Shown here piece after piece: positions 47,093 to 56,529 of a stretch of 64,000 nucleotides of DNA. The DNA is taken from positions 744,001-808,000 of the forward strand of contig NZ_JAMTCJ010000003.1 of assembly GCF_024171815.1 (NCBI RefSeq), read 5' to 3'. The position numbers and the translations under genes were made by a program. Positions within the stretch are counted from its first letter, which is position 1, and the number at the start of each line of letters is the position of its first letter. The notes below the pieces were generated by a model. The model was given only the letters and a program-made list of their open reading frames with translations. It searched no databases and had not been told where the DNA came from. The DNA is from Williamsia maris. GTDB taxonomy: Bacteria > Actinomycetota > Actinomycetes > Mycobacteriales > Mycobacteriaceae.

Positions 47093-48057
47093 ACGAACTG
47101 CCCGCCCGGCTCGGCGACGCTCGACTCTCGGCGTTGGTCCAGAGCGATGCGGTGGTCGATCTGCCCGACGAGATCACCCCGGTCCGGCGACCGGTCGCGG
47201 GCGGGGTCGTCCGTGCGGCGTTCGGCGCGCTGCCCACGACCGGTTGCGACGTGTTCCACGGGCTCGACGTCGACATCCCCCTGTTCGGTCCCGCCGTCAC
47301 GGTCGCGACGGTGCACGATCTCTCCGTACTGGACATGCCGTCGGCGTCGAGTCGCTTTCGCGCCGCAGGTGAGTCGGTGCTCGTCCGACGGGCGCTACGC
47401 AAAGCCGATGTGCTGGTGGCGGTCTCGGAGTTCACCGCCGAGCGGATCGCGGCGGTGAGCGGGCGCGACGCCGTGGTGGTCGAGCTCGCGCCGGCCGCGT
47501 GGGCCCGCCCGGCGACCGAGTCCGAGGTGTCGGCCGTTCGCGTCAAATACGATCTGCCGGAACAGTTCATCATGCAGGTGGGCACGGTCGAGCCGCGCAA
47601 GAACGTGGGGTTGGTCGCCGAGGCCGCCGACGAGCTCGGCGTCCCGTTCGTCCTCGCGGGCGCAGGATCGAAGGGGCCGTCGGCGCCGACCACCGCCCGC
47701 GGACTCGGCTACGTCGACGTCGCCGACCTACCCGCGCTCTACGGTGCGGCCACCGTCACCGCCTACGCGTCGGTGTACGAGGGTTACGGACTGCCGCCCG
47801 TGGAGGCGATGGCGTGCGGCGGCGCCGTCGTCGCCAGCGCGGTCGGTGCGCTGCCCCAGGTCGTCGGTGACGGGGCCGTGCTCGTCGGGCCCGACCGTGT
47901 CGCGGACTGGGTCGACGCGCTGCGTCCCCTGGTCCGGGAGTCCGCGGCGCGCGCGGAACTCTCCGACCGCGCGATGCGCCACGCCGCCGGCTTGACCTGG
48001 GCCACAACCGCAGAACGCACCGTCGCGGCGTATCGCGACGTGGGGCTGTCTTGGTAA
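47002..48057 (+). CDS. Glycosyltransferase family 4-like (cluster GT 1)
   Basis: A 351-aa GT-B enzyme. The N-terminal glycine-rich loop is ALRPGGSGVQTYIREL, the C-terminal donor side is IMQVGTVEPRKNVGLVAEA, and the EX7E-type motif is VYEGYGLPPVEAMACGGAVV. Adds a sugar from a nucleotide donor to a lipid-linked glycan; donor and acceptor unknown. ATG 47002 (AGGAG 8 nt upstream) lies inside the preceding gene, which it overlaps by 91 nt. The stop overlaps the flippase start. Confidence 0.88.
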   Translation: MRRSATQFTFGALALRPGGSGVQTYIRELLNELPARLGDARLSALVQSDAVVDLPDEITPVRRPVAGGVVRAAFGALPTTGCDVFHGLDVDIPLFGPAVTVATVHDLSVLDMPSASSRFRAAGESVLVRRALRKADVLVAVSEFTAERIAAVSGRDAVVVELAPAAWARPATESEVSAVRVKYDLPEQFIMQVGTVEPRKNVGLVAEAADELGVPFVLAGAGSKGPSAPTTARGLGYVDVADLPALYGAATVTAYASVYEGYGLPPVEAMACGGAVVASAVGALPQVVGDGAVLVGPDRVADWVDALRPLVRESAARAELSDRAMRHAAGLTWATTAERTVAAYRDVGLSW

Positions 48058-49556
48058 GCCTCGATCCCGCGAGCCAGGGGGCTCATCCGACACCGGATCC
48101 GCGCACGGTGGCGTCCGACACCGGGGCGGCGACGCGCGCGACGATGGCCATGCTGGCCAGTCGGGTCGTGATCGCCGCACTCGGCTGGGTCGGCAGCGTG
48201 ATCATCGCGCGGACGCTGTCACCCGAGGGTTGGGGGCACTACAGCTTCGTCTTCGCGCTCCTCGGACTGATGGCGATCTTCACCGACCTCGGTGTCGGCC
48301 GCGCGGTCCTGGCCCGGTTGATCAGCGACGACAAGGACGATGTCGCGCTGACCGCGTCGGCGTTCATCGCACTGCGGGTGGTCCTCGGGCTCGTCGGTTA
48401 CATCGTCTCGGTCGCCTACGTGGTGATCCTGCAGTATCCCGGCGAGGTGATCCGGGCGACCGCGGTGGCCGGGCTCGTCGTCGTGGTCGCGACACCGGGA
48501 CACGCCCTGACGGTGTTGTTCCAGAGTCGACACCGGCTCGTGCTCACCGCGGTCGCCGAGAGCCTCGGGCAGGCGATCCAGCTGGCCGTCACCATCGCGG
48601 CGGTGCTGATGGCCCCCTATCTGTTGATCTTCGTGCTCGCGCCGGTGCTCAACGAGCTCATCGCGTTGACCATGAAGGCGGTGGGGATCGCTCGCGCATC
48701 GAGCGGCCTACGACCCGCCCGCCGCATCGAGTTCGACCGCTGGCGCTCGATGCTGCGCGACGCGGCGCCGCTGGCCATCGGTTTCGCACTCACCGTCGCG
48801 CTGCTGAAGATCGACGTGCTGATGCTCAGCCTGCTCGACACCTTCGATGCCGTCGGCATGTACTCGATCGGCTACAAGTTCTCCGACATCATCGACACGT
48901 TCGCGCTCGCCGCGGCCGGCCCCGTCAGCACGTTGTTGGTCGCGGCGTGGCCCGACCAACACGACGTCTTCCGTCGTCGGACGCGCTCGGCAGCCCTGTT
49001 GTTCGCGCTGGCGGGCGCCCTGGCCGTCGCCGCGTTCTGGCCGTCGGCCGAGCAGATCATCGAACTGCTCTACGGCGAAAGGTTCGTCCCGGCCGCGGCG
49101 GCGTCGCGCCTGCTGGTCGTGGGTGCGGCCCTGATGTCGCTGATCGTTCTGGGCATCTACCTCCTCGCCGCGGCGGGCAAGCAGCGGCACTATCCGCTCG
49201 TCGCGGTCGGGGGCCTCGTGCTCAACGTGGTCGCCAACGTCATCCTCATCCCCCGGATGTCCTACGACGGTGCCGCGATCGCCACGGTGGTGACCCTGGC
49301 CGCCGTCGCCGTCGTGCTGTGGGTGGTGGTCGCCCGGGTCATGCCGATCAGGGCTCTGCTCCCGCTGGGTCCGATGACCGTCCTCGTGATCGCCACCGTC
49401 GTGGTGTGCGTGGTCGGCACGCAGATCGTCGGCGTCGTGCCCTGGCCGGTCGTCTCCGCCGCGGCGGTCCTGGCGATCCTGGGCCCCGCGGTGGTGTTCC
49501 GAAAGGCGGCCGGCGCCCCGCCGCCGCGTCATTCACGGAGGAGGCCGATGCGATGA
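48051..49556 (+). CDS. Wzx-type polysaccharide flippase
   Basis: A 501-aa MOP-superfamily transporter with about 14 membrane segments (RVVIAALGWVGSVIIARTLS, then FALLGLMAIFTDLGVGRAVL; the C-terminal half has VVGAALMSLIVLGIYLLAAA-like helices). Moves lipid-linked repeat units across the membrane. The reading from TTG 48051 overlaps the previous stop; GTG near 48108 is an alternative start. The ATGA at its end overlaps the next glycosyltransferase. Confidence 0.87.
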   Translation: MVSLDPASQGAHPTPDPRTVASDTGAATRATMAMLASRVVIAALGWVGSVIIARTLSPEGWGHYSFVFALLGLMAIFTDLGVGRAVLARLISDDKDDVALTASAFIALRVVLGLVGYIVSVAYVVILQYPGEVIRATAVAGLVVVVATPGHALTVLFQSRHRLVLTAVAESLGQAIQLAVTIAAVLMAPYLLIFVLAPVLNELIALTMKAVGIARASSGLRPARRIEFDRWRSMLRDAAPLAIGFALTVALLKIDVLMLSLLDTFDAVGMYSIGYKFSDIIDTFALAAAGPVSTLLVAAWPDQHDVFRRRTRSAALLFALAGALAVAAFWPSAEQIIELLYGERFVPAAAASRLLVVGAALMSLIVLGIYLLAAAGKQRHYPLVAVGGLVLNVVANVILIPRMSYDGAAIATVVTLAAVAVVLWVVVARVMPIRALLPLGPMTVLVIATVVVCVVGTQIVGVVPWPVVSAAAVLAILGPAVVFRKAAGAPPPRHSRRRPMR

Positions 49557-50638
49557 CCGAGACACGACGAATCGTCTTCGTGGCCAGTTCCGGACAGGTG
49601 TCGGGCGCGGAGAAGGTGATGGCGGACCTGGTCGTCGAGGCCCAGCGCACCGGCTACGACGTGGTGGTGGCCTGCCCGGACGGGCCACTGACCGGCGTGT
49701 TACCCGCCGACGCAACCCATCTCGCGATCCCCTCGCTCGGTCTCGCGGGCGAGTCCGGGCTCGCCCGCGTGGCGGCGATGGCTCGACTCGTGGCGCGATG
49801 GGTGGCGGCTGGTCGCCGGCTCGCCCCGTTGGTGCGCGACCCTGCCACCGCGACGGTCGTCAACTCGCTGTTCGCGTTGCCCGCCCTGCGGGTCGCGCAC
49901 CCCCCGAACGGCGTGTCCTGGTTGGTGCACGACACAGTGGTCAGCGCCAAGCAGCGCGCCGTGGTGCGTCTGAGCGCGCCTGCGGTGCGGTTGGCGGTCG
50001 CGGTGTCCGAGGCGACCGCCGCTCCCCTGCGCGCGGCGGGTCTGACCGTCGAGGTGGCGCACAACGGGGTGCGGTGGCCCGTCCCCGATTTGTTCACCGA
50101 CCTGCACCGACCGCCGGTGGTCGGGATGCTCGCGTTGCTGACGCCGTGGAAGGGACACCGCGTGCTCCTCGACGCCGCGGGACGGTTGCCCGGGATCGAG
50201 GTGGAACTGGCCGGTGGGAGTTTCCCCGGCGACGTCGACTACGTGTCCGAACTCGAGGAACGTGCGTCGCGGCCGGATCTCGCGGGCCGTGTGCGCTTCC
50301 TCGGACACACCGACCCGCAGGCGGCGCTGCGCCGATGGGACATCGTCGTCTCGGCCAGTACGTCACCGGAGGCGGGTCCGTTGTCGGTGCTCGAGGCGAT
50401 GTCGCACGGGCTCCCCGTGATCGGCACCGACCATGGCGGGACCTCCGAGTTCCTGTGCGACGGGGCCGGGGTGTTGGTCGCTCCCTCCGACCCCCGGGCA
50501 CTGGCTTCGGCCATCGAGAACCTCGTCGACGACGACGGCCTCCGGCGCTCGGTGGCCCGCACCGGACGGCAGCGGGTGGCCGATCGTCACGATCTCGCCG
50601 CGACGCTGCCCGCCATGTTGACGACCCTTCTGTCCTGA
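49553..50638 (+). CDS. Glycosyltransferase family 4-like (cluster GT 2)
   Basis: A 361-aa GT-B enzyme. Opens IVFVASSGQVSGAEKVMADL. The donor domain has GMLALLTPWKGHRVLLDA and the SPEAGPLSVLEAMSHGLPVI motif with the two Glu of EX7E. ATG 49553 overlaps the flippase stop (ATGA). No signal or membrane segment. Confidence 0.88.
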   Translation: MTETRRIVFVASSGQVSGAEKVMADLVVEAQRTGYDVVVACPDGPLTGVLPADATHLAIPSLGLAGESGLARVAAMARLVARWVAAGRRLAPLVRDPATATVVNSLFALPALRVAHPPNGVSWLVHDTVVSAKQRAVVRLSAPAVRLAVAVSEATAAPLRAAGLTVEVAHNGVRWPVPDLFTDLHRPPVVGMLALLTPWKGHRVLLDAAGRLPGIEVELAGGSFPGDVDYVSELEERASRPDLAGRVRFLGHTDPQAALRRWDIVVSASTSPEAGPLSVLEAMSHGLPVIGTDHGGTSEFLCDGAGVLVAPSDPRALASAIENLVDDDGLRRSVARTGRQRVADRHDLAATLPAMLTTLLS

Positions 50639-50791
50639 CCGTCAGTTCGGATCGCCATCGGCCCGTCGTCGATTTCCTTGCGCGGTTTGCCACGAACGAT
50701 CAATCGGCCTGGATAACATGGGTGAATCTCGGGTTTGCGACATTGAACTTTTCACGGGAACGCACCACACGCACCCTCGAAGGAGTACGAG

Positions 50792-52063
50792 TTGGTCTTC
50801 GTCGACGATCCAGGTCATCGGGACGTCCCACCCCCGATCGATCTCGCAGGACACATCCGCGACCTCGGGCGGGTGCTGCTGCCGGCGCTCGTCGTCGGGA
50901 TGCTGGTCGCGGCCGCCGTATTCGGCCTGCGGAGCGCGCTCGTCGACAAGGAGTACAGCGCGACCGTCATCACGCAGGTCACCCCGTCGGGAGAGGTCGT
51001 CGCCGGCGACGCGTTCGTCGAGCAGCTGCGGGCTCCGTTCATGAGCCTGGCCGAGGACGACAACGTCCTCAAACAGGTCCTCACCCAGGTCGACACCGGC
51101 TGGGACGCCGCGACCCTGCGCTCCCACCTGACCCTGAGCCCCGGCACGTCACCGGCGTTGCTGGCGTTCACCGTCTCGGCGTCGTCGCCGGAGTTGGCGC
51201 AGCAGATCGCCCGCGCCACCGTGACGACCGTCGCCCAGGCCGCGTTCTCGAACCGGGCGCGTGACGTGGGCAGACAGGTCGACGAACTGCAGGCCACCAT
51301 CGCCGCCGAGCAGACCCGTAACGCGACGTTGGCCGCGCGAAGCAGCGCCCGAGCACAGTCCGACGCCCGGATCTCCGAACTGCAGACCCAGCTGAGCACC
51401 TTGCAGAGCGGCAACGCGAACACCCTCGGCGTGCTCTCGAGCCCCGAGCCGAGTTCGTCTCCCATCGCCCCGAAGCCGTTGCCGGAGTCCCTCGTCGCCG
51501 GTCTCGTCGCGTTCATCCTGGCCGCCGAGTTGTTCGTACTGCTGCGCAGCCGGGTCGGCCGCAAGCCCAACCGGATGTGGGCCCGGCGGGTCGCCCACAA
51601 GCACGGTGCGCGCCTCACCCTCGACGACGGCGTCCACACGGTTCCGCCCCTGCTGATCAGCGCCCTGGCGCAACGACATCGCCGTACGCGCGCGGCGTTG
51701 GTCCTCCTCGGGTCGGGGACATCGTTCCCCGCTCCGGTCACCGAGGCGGGCCCGCAGATCATCCGGGCGCCGCTCGAGAGCGAGTGGTGGGCCGACGCCG
51801 ACCTCTCCGATCTGGTGCTGGCGGTCGTGGTGGTGTCGACGAAGAGCTCGGACCGCGCGATCGCCGAGCAGGGCCTGCGGCAGTTGCAGGACCTCGGGGT
51901 CCCGCGACACCTGTTGGTGCAGCGACCGACGACGAAGACAGCGGCAGCGGCGGAGGAGGCGGAGGCGGCGGCGACACACTCCGACGCGCCGCCGGACGAA
52001 CCCGGCGGCGACGAACGGAGCGAGAAGGTCGACCGCACCGTGCAGGAGACCCATGCCCGCTGA
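50792..52063 (+). CDS. Wzz/chain-length-determinant-like protein with degenerate kinase-like tail
   Basis: 423 aa starting at TTG 50792 (GGAG 6 nt upstream). TM1 (about 28-48) and TM2 (about 233-252) enclose a mostly helical extracytoplasmic region with coiled-coil character (about 145-200). The cytosolic C-terminal part (about 285-385; LSDLVLAVVVVSTKSSDRAI, LRQLQDLGVPRHLLVQR) looks like the end of a BY-kinase domain. But it has no Walker A or Tyr cluster, so it is probably inactive. The acidic tail runs to the overlap with the next gene (11 nt). Likely controls glycan chain length. Confidence 0.7.
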   Translation: MVFVDDPGHRDVPPPIDLAGHIRDLGRVLLPALVVGMLVAAAVFGLRSALVDKEYSATVITQVTPSGEVVAGDAFVEQLRAPFMSLAEDDNVLKQVLTQVDTGWDAATLRSHLTLSPGTSPALLAFTVSASSPELAQQIARATVTTVAQAAFSNRARDVGRQVDELQATIAAEQTRNATLAARSSARAQSDARISELQTQLSTLQSGNANTLGVLSSPEPSSSPIAPKPLPESLVAGLVAFILAAELFVLLRSRVGRKPNRMWARRVAHKHGARLTLDDGVHTVPPLLISALAQRHRRTRAALVLLGSGTSFPAPVTEAGPQIIRAPLESEWWADADLSDLVLAVVVVSTKSSDRAIAEQGLRQLQDLGVPRHLLVQRPTTKTAAAAEEAEAAATHSDAPPDEPGGDERSEKVDRTVQETHAR

Positions 52064-53159
52064 ACGGATCGCGATCGTGCACGAGCGGCTGACCGAGATA
52101 GCCGGTTCCGAACACGTCATCGAACAACTCGCGCTGGAGTGGCCCTCGAGCACCGTCCACGCCCCGATAGCCCGGGCGCAGGGCATCCCGGCGGGGCTGC
52201 CGCGTCCCCCGCAGACGACGTGGCTCGACCGCGGCTATCACGCTCTCGGGGAACGCTCGTACGCACCGCTCCTGCCCCTCATGCCGCTGGCGTTCCGGGG
52301 GATGCACCTCGGCGATGTCGATGCCGTCATCGCCAGCCACCACGCGTTCGCCACACAGTCGGTGGTCGCGACCGAGGCGCCGGTGATCGCGTACGTGCAC
52401 AGCCCCGCCCGATGGGCCTGGGATCCGAGCCTGCGGGCCGGTGAGGGCGGTGGTCCCGCGGGTGCCGCGATCCTCAGCGCGCTGTCGGTCGTGGCGAAGC
52501 GCTGCGAGGTCTCGGCGGCGCCGAAACTGCACACCGTGGTGGCCAACTCGTCGGCGGTCGCCGAACGTATCTCGCAGTGGTGGGGACGTGAGTCGCTCGT
52601 CGTCCACCCGCCCGTCGACACCGAGGGGTTCCGGCCCGACCCGTCCGTCGAGCGGGAGGACTTCTTCCTCCTCGCCGGTCGCCTCGTGCCCTACAAGCGA
52701 CCCGACATCGCCATCCGGGCCGCCGCCGCGGCCGACGTGCGGCTGATCGTCGCCGGCGACGGACGTGCGATGCGCGAATGCCAGGAACTGGCCGGACCGA
52801 ACACGACTTTCCTCGGGCGGATCCCCCACCGGGAGCTCCTCGATCTGCACCGTCGCACCCGCGCACTGGTGATGCCCGGGGTGGAGGATTTCGGCATCGT
52901 CCCGGTGGAGTCCATGGCGACCGGCACCCCGGTCATCGCGCTCGGCGAGGGCGGTGCCCGCGACAGCGTGCGCCCCGGGCTCAGTGGCATGCTCATCGAA
53001 CCCGGGACCGACGACGAGGTCGTCGACCGTTTCGCCTCCGCGATGCGTGGTTTCGACACACGGTCCTACGACCGCACCGCGATCCGCGAATGGGCGGAGA
53101 GTTTCTCCCGCGCGAACTTCCGGGCGCGCATGCGCGAGGTCGTCGATGCCGTCGCCTGA
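52053..53159 (+). CDS. Glycosyltransferase family 4-like, mannosyltransferase type (cluster GT 3)
   Basis: A 368-aa GT-B enzyme. Marks: IAIVHERLTEIAGSEHVIEQ at the start, AYVHSPARWAWDPSLRAGEG (an AYxHxPxRYxWD-type motif common in WbaZ-like mannosyltransferases), FLLAGRLVPYKRPDIAIRAA, and PGVEDFGIVPVESMATGTPV with the EX7E Glu pair. Donor sugar unproved. It overlaps the Wzz-like gene by 11 nt and the acyltransferase gene by 14 nt. Confidence 0.87.
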   Translation: MPAERIAIVHERLTEIAGSEHVIEQLALEWPSSTVHAPIARAQGIPAGLPRPPQTTWLDRGYHALGERSYAPLLPLMPLAFRGMHLGDVDAVIASHHAFATQSVVATEAPVIAYVHSPARWAWDPSLRAGEGGGPAGAAILSALSVVAKRCEVSAAPKLHTVVANSSAVAERISQWWGRESLVVHPPVDTEGFRPDPSVEREDFFLLAGRLVPYKRPDIAIRAAAAADVRLIVAGDGRAMRECQELAGPNTTFLGRIPHRELLDLHRRTRALVMPGVEDFGIVPVESMATGTPVIALGEGGARDSVRPGLSGMLIEPGTDDEVVDRFASAMRGFDTRSYDRTAIREWAESFSRANFRARMREVVDAVA

Positions 53160-54423
53160 CGGTCGCCGTCGGTCCGCCGTGACCTCGTACTCCTCGACCG
53201 AACTCGATCGCGCCCTGGCGTCCTCCCGCATTGTCGCGGCCATCGGGCCCGTCGCCGATCTCGACACCGACCGCATCGCACGCGGCCTGGCGCGGGCGCG
53301 AGCGGTGACCGAACCCCGCATCGCCCTGGTCCCCGACCACCACGACCGGCGGTGGCCGTACCGCTCCGACATCGAGCCGCCGATCGTCGACCGGCCCGGA
53401 GGTGACACGGACGACCTCGGGGAGTTGTTGACGACGGTTCGCGCACGGGAGAGCGACAGACCTCTCGAGATCGCCCTGTGCGGTGACCATCTCGTCGTCG
53501 ACTACTCCCACGGCATCGGCGACGGGCGATTCGGGTTGGCACTGCTCTCCGCACTGTCCGGCCCGGACGACCCGACGGCCGATCGCGCCCTCGGCGTCGG
53601 CCTGCCGTCGAGTGCGGTGTGGACGGCACTGCGACGTCAATTCGCCACCCACCCGGCACGACTCGCCGACGTGGTCCGGCTCCGATCACAGAACGCGGCC
53701 ACGGACGCACCGACCGATCGCACCCGCACGATCGAGAACTGGACGGCGGCCAAACGCTCGGTCGTGGCCCACATGGACGCCGACACCGCCGCCGAACTGC
53801 GACAGTGGGTGGCCGAGAACAACTCCGAGCGACCGACCGCCGCGTCGGTGACGGTGACCCTGTGGCGGGCCGCCCTTCGCAGCGTCGGCGTGTGCATCGA
53901 CGACCGGGTGATGATCCTCATCGACTGCCGCCGGTACCTCGACGAACGTCACCACACCGCACACGGGAACTTCGCGGTCGGGATCCCGATCCACATCCCC
54001 TCCGACGCACCACCGGCCGAGGTGACCCGCCGCGTACGCGCGGTGACCGGATCGGGCTGGCCGGTGGCGATCCTCGGACTCGCCGAGGTCCGGTCCCGAC
54101 TCCGCCCCGGCGCGGAGCAGCCCGACACCCACGTGGTCGAGGTCCCCGACCGCGCACGATTGTCGGTCAGCGATCTCGGGCGACTGACCATGTTCGACCA
54201 CGTCACCTGGAACGCGGGCCGTCGGCCGCCGAGCATCGTGTCCTATGTCGAACCCGACGGCCCCGACGCGATCACGATGCTCGTCACCGAATTGCGTGGT
54301 GTTCGCGCGTTCACCGCATCGTTCTGTTCGGACTTCATCGCGCCGGAAGTGGTCACGGCCGCACTGCACCGCATGTGTTCCGATCCGATGTCGCTGCTGA
54401 AGGCATCTCGAGACGTCCTGTGA
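53146..54423 (+). CDS. Condensation/PapA-like acyltransferase
   Basis: A 425-aa protein of the CoA/carrier-dependent acyltransferase superfamily. The active-site HxxxD(G) motif is SHGIGDG (about residues 116-122; His117-Asp121). The C-terminal half has the bridge-like FAVGIPIHIP and VSYVEPDGPDAITMLVTEL. Probably transfers an acyl group onto the exopolysaccharide or its lipid carrier; this follows from context. ATG 53146 overlaps the glycosyltransferase by 14 nt; GTG 53179 is a possible later start. Confidence 0.7.
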   Translation: MPSPDGRRRSAVTSYSSTELDRALASSRIVAAIGPVADLDTDRIARGLARARAVTEPRIALVPDHHDRRWPYRSDIEPPIVDRPGGDTDDLGELLTTVRARESDRPLEIALCGDHLVVDYSHGIGDGRFGLALLSALSGPDDPTADRALGVGLPSSAVWTALRRQFATHPARLADVVRLRSQNAATDAPTDRTRTIENWTAAKRSVVAHMDADTAAELRQWVAENNSERPTAASVTVTLWRAALRSVGVCIDDRVMILIDCRRYLDERHHTAHGNFAVGIPIHIPSDAPPAEVTRRVRAVTGSGWPVAILGLAEVRSRLRPGAEQPDTHVVEVPDRARLSVSDLGRLTMFDHVTWNAGRRPPSIVSYVEPDGPDAITMLVTELRGVRAFTASFCSDFIAPEVVTAALHRMCSDPMSLLKASRDVL

Positions 54424-55619
54424 CCATCTCGTCCCGACGCGGTCGACTCAGGTGGCCCGCCGCCGTCGCCTGTGTGCTCACGACCGTTCTCCTGCTGTCG
54501 GGCTGCACGCGCGACACCTCCACCCCCGACACCGACAGCGCGCTCGGCGACGCCGCCCCCGGAACAGTTCTGCAGTCCGAGAACGCCTCCGACCGTTACC
54601 CGACACTCGCCGCGCTGACCGACGGGATCACGGCGATCCGCTACCGCTCGACGGCCGGTACGAGCGACGCCGCGACAGAGGTCTCCGGGGTCGTCTTCGT
54701 ACCCCGCGGCACCCCGCCCGTGGGCGGCTGGCCACTGGCGTCGATCGCCCACCCCACCACCGGCGTCACCGGGGACTGCGGGCCGTCGGACTTCCCCGGA
54801 CTGCTGGGCAGCGCGGGCACGGTGGCGACCTTCCTCACCAACGGTTTCGTGGTCGCCTTCACCGACTACGAGGGGCTGGGCGCACCGGGTGCACATCCCT
54901 ATCTGGAACCGAAGGCGGCTGCACACAACGTGATCGACGTGGTGCGCGCGGCGCGGAACGTCGAGCCGCGTAGCTCGACGCGGTGGGTGACCTACGGGGT
55001 GTCCCAGGGTGGGCAGGCGGCGTGGGCGGCGAACGAGCTCTCCGCCGACTACGGCAGCGGACTGCGCCTGCTGGGATCGCTCAGCATCGTCCCGCCCACC
55101 GACCTCAGCCCACTGGTCGACGCGATGGAATCCGGGACACTGACCACCAACCAGAAGATCGAACTGCCGCTGGTCCTGACCGGACTGCAGGTGACCCATC
55201 CAGAGCTCCGACTCGACGACTACCTGCGGGGCTCGATGCGCAGCGCGTTGAGCGTCTTCCTCACGTGCGCCGGGGATCAGACGGTACTCAAGCAGACCAT
55301 CGCGAGCCGGTCACCACGGTCGGACGTCGAACCGGTCGACGACGCTGCCGCGCAACGCCTCCGGGGCTGGCTCCGCGATGCGGCCCTGCCCGGTGAACGT
55401 GCACCCGCACCCATGTTCGTCGCCTACGGCACCGCCGACGACGTCGTCCTGCCCGCCTGGACCGTCGCCGCGCTGCGACGCGCGTGCGCCCTCGGCGACG
55501 TGGTGCAGGTGGTGCCGGCACCGGGACAAGGACACGGCACCCTCGATCTCGGTGCGGTCCCCGCCGAGTGGATCCTCGATCGGTTGGCCGGCCGCGCCGC
55601 ACCGGATTCGTGTCCGTGA
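54420..55619 (+). CDS. Secretory lipase (LIP)-family lipoprotein
   Basis: A 399-aa lipoprotein: signal region and lipobox LLLSGC (Cys29). The alpha/beta-hydrolase catalytic set is Ser195 in TYGVSQGGQA, Asp in YGTADDVVLP and His in GQGHGT near the end. LIP-type enzymes cleave esters, so it may trim acyl groups put on by the preceding acyltransferase, or act as an unrelated envelope esterase. GTG 54420 overlaps the previous stop (GTGA), placing it in the exopolysaccharide operon. Confidence 0.85.
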   Translation: MTISSRRGRLRWPAAVACVLTTVLLLSGCTRDTSTPDTDSALGDAAPGTVLQSENASDRYPTLAALTDGITAIRYRSTAGTSDAATEVSGVVFVPRGTPPVGGWPLASIAHPTTGVTGDCGPSDFPGLLGSAGTVATFLTNGFVVAFTDYEGLGAPGAHPYLEPKAAAHNVIDVVRAARNVEPRSSTRWVTYGVSQGGQAAWAANELSADYGSGLRLLGSLSIVPPTDLSPLVDAMESGTLTTNQKIELPLVLTGLQVTHPELRLDDYLRGSMRSALSVFLTCAGDQTVLKQTIASRSPRSDVEPVDDAAAQRLRGWLRDAALPGERAPAPMFVAYGTADDVVLPAWTVAALRRACALGDVVQVVPAPGQGHGTLDLGAVPAEWILDRLAGRAAPDSCP

Positions 55620-55652
55620 CGTGAACTCGTTCCGTGCCGCGGATCGCCGGGA

Positions 55653-55658
55653 TACCGT
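55653..55658 (+). promoter_or_regulatory. Putative -10 box of a leaderless GAF-gene transcript
   Basis: TACCGT is followed by 7 nt and the ATG at 55666. No ribosome-binding site is present. The gene may thus be transcribed apart from the operon before it. Confidence 0.45.
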
Positions 55659-55665
55659 TTACCGC

Positions 55666-56412
55666 ATGACATCACCTGTTCCCGGCTTCGACGAGGCTCT
55701 GCACGGGTTCGTCGACCGAGCGGCCGTTGCATCCGGAGTGGATGTGGACACCTACGTCGCGCGGGCGGTCGCCGACGCGCTCGTCGCCGACGCAACCCGC
55801 ACCGACGACCCCGAACTCGCGTCGTTGCTCGAGCACATCGACCGCGCCGGTCTGTCCCGGCCGAGCGGTGCGGCCATCCCGGAGGGCTCGGCGACCGACG
55901 ACCCGGTTCTCAACGACTCCGCGAGGCTGCGCGCCCTGCTGGACACCGGATTGCTCGACGCCGAGCCGGACAAGGCCTACGACCAGATCGTGAAGCTGGT
56001 CGCCGAGGCCCTCGCGGTGCCGACGGCCGCGGTCTCGCTCGTCGACAACCGCAGGCAGTTCATCTGCAACGCCATCGGTCTCGACGACGACCTCGCGGCC
56101 GCGCGCGAGGTGCCCCTGGAGCAATCGGTGTGCCAGTACACGGTGTCCAGGGGCAGACCGCTCATCGTCGAGGACGCCCGGACCGATCCCGAACTGCGGA
56201 CGCACCCGTCAGTGGTCGCCGGCGCACTGGTCTCCTACGCGGGCATCCCGCTCGTCGACCACGGCGGCCACGCCGTCGGGACGCTCTGCGTGTGGGACAC
56301 CGCGCCCCGCCAGTGGAGCACCGGTCACGTGCAGGTCCTGCAGGATCTCGCGGTCATGGTCGGGGACAAGATGTTCGGTCCCCCCGACCAGGGTGGCGCC
56401 CCGCGCGGATGA
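55666..56412 (+). CDS. GAF-domain sensor protein
   Basis: 248 aa. The N-terminal about 100 residues are helical and not recognised. A GAF domain follows (about 105-240: LVAEALAVPTAAVSLVDNRR, CQYTVSRGRPLIVEDARTDP, YAGIPLVDHGGHAVGTLCVW). It is the stand-alone type found in actinobacteria, with no output domain. The ligand is unknown; it may sense small molecules or redox and bind a partner. It lies between the lipase and the initiating transferase. Confidence 0.8.
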   Translation: MTSPVPGFDEALHGFVDRAAVASGVDVDTYVARAVADALVADATRTDDPELASLLEHIDRAGLSRPSGAAIPEGSATDDPVLNDSARLRALLDTGLLDAEPDKAYDQIVKLVAEALAVPTAAVSLVDNRRQFICNAIGLDDDLAAAREVPLEQSVCQYTVSRGRPLIVEDARTDPELRTHPSVVAGALVSYAGIPLVDHGGHAVGTLCVWDTAPRQWSTGHVQVLQDLAVMVGDKMFGPPDQGGAPRG

Positions 56413-56529
56413 CGTCGGCGCGACCGGCCGGGTGGTCGAGATCCACATCGATACATCTGTCCGAAATTGTGAATCTCTACATTTGAAGTGCGATATGTTG
56501 AATTCATGTCCAGGTTGGTGATCTGACCC

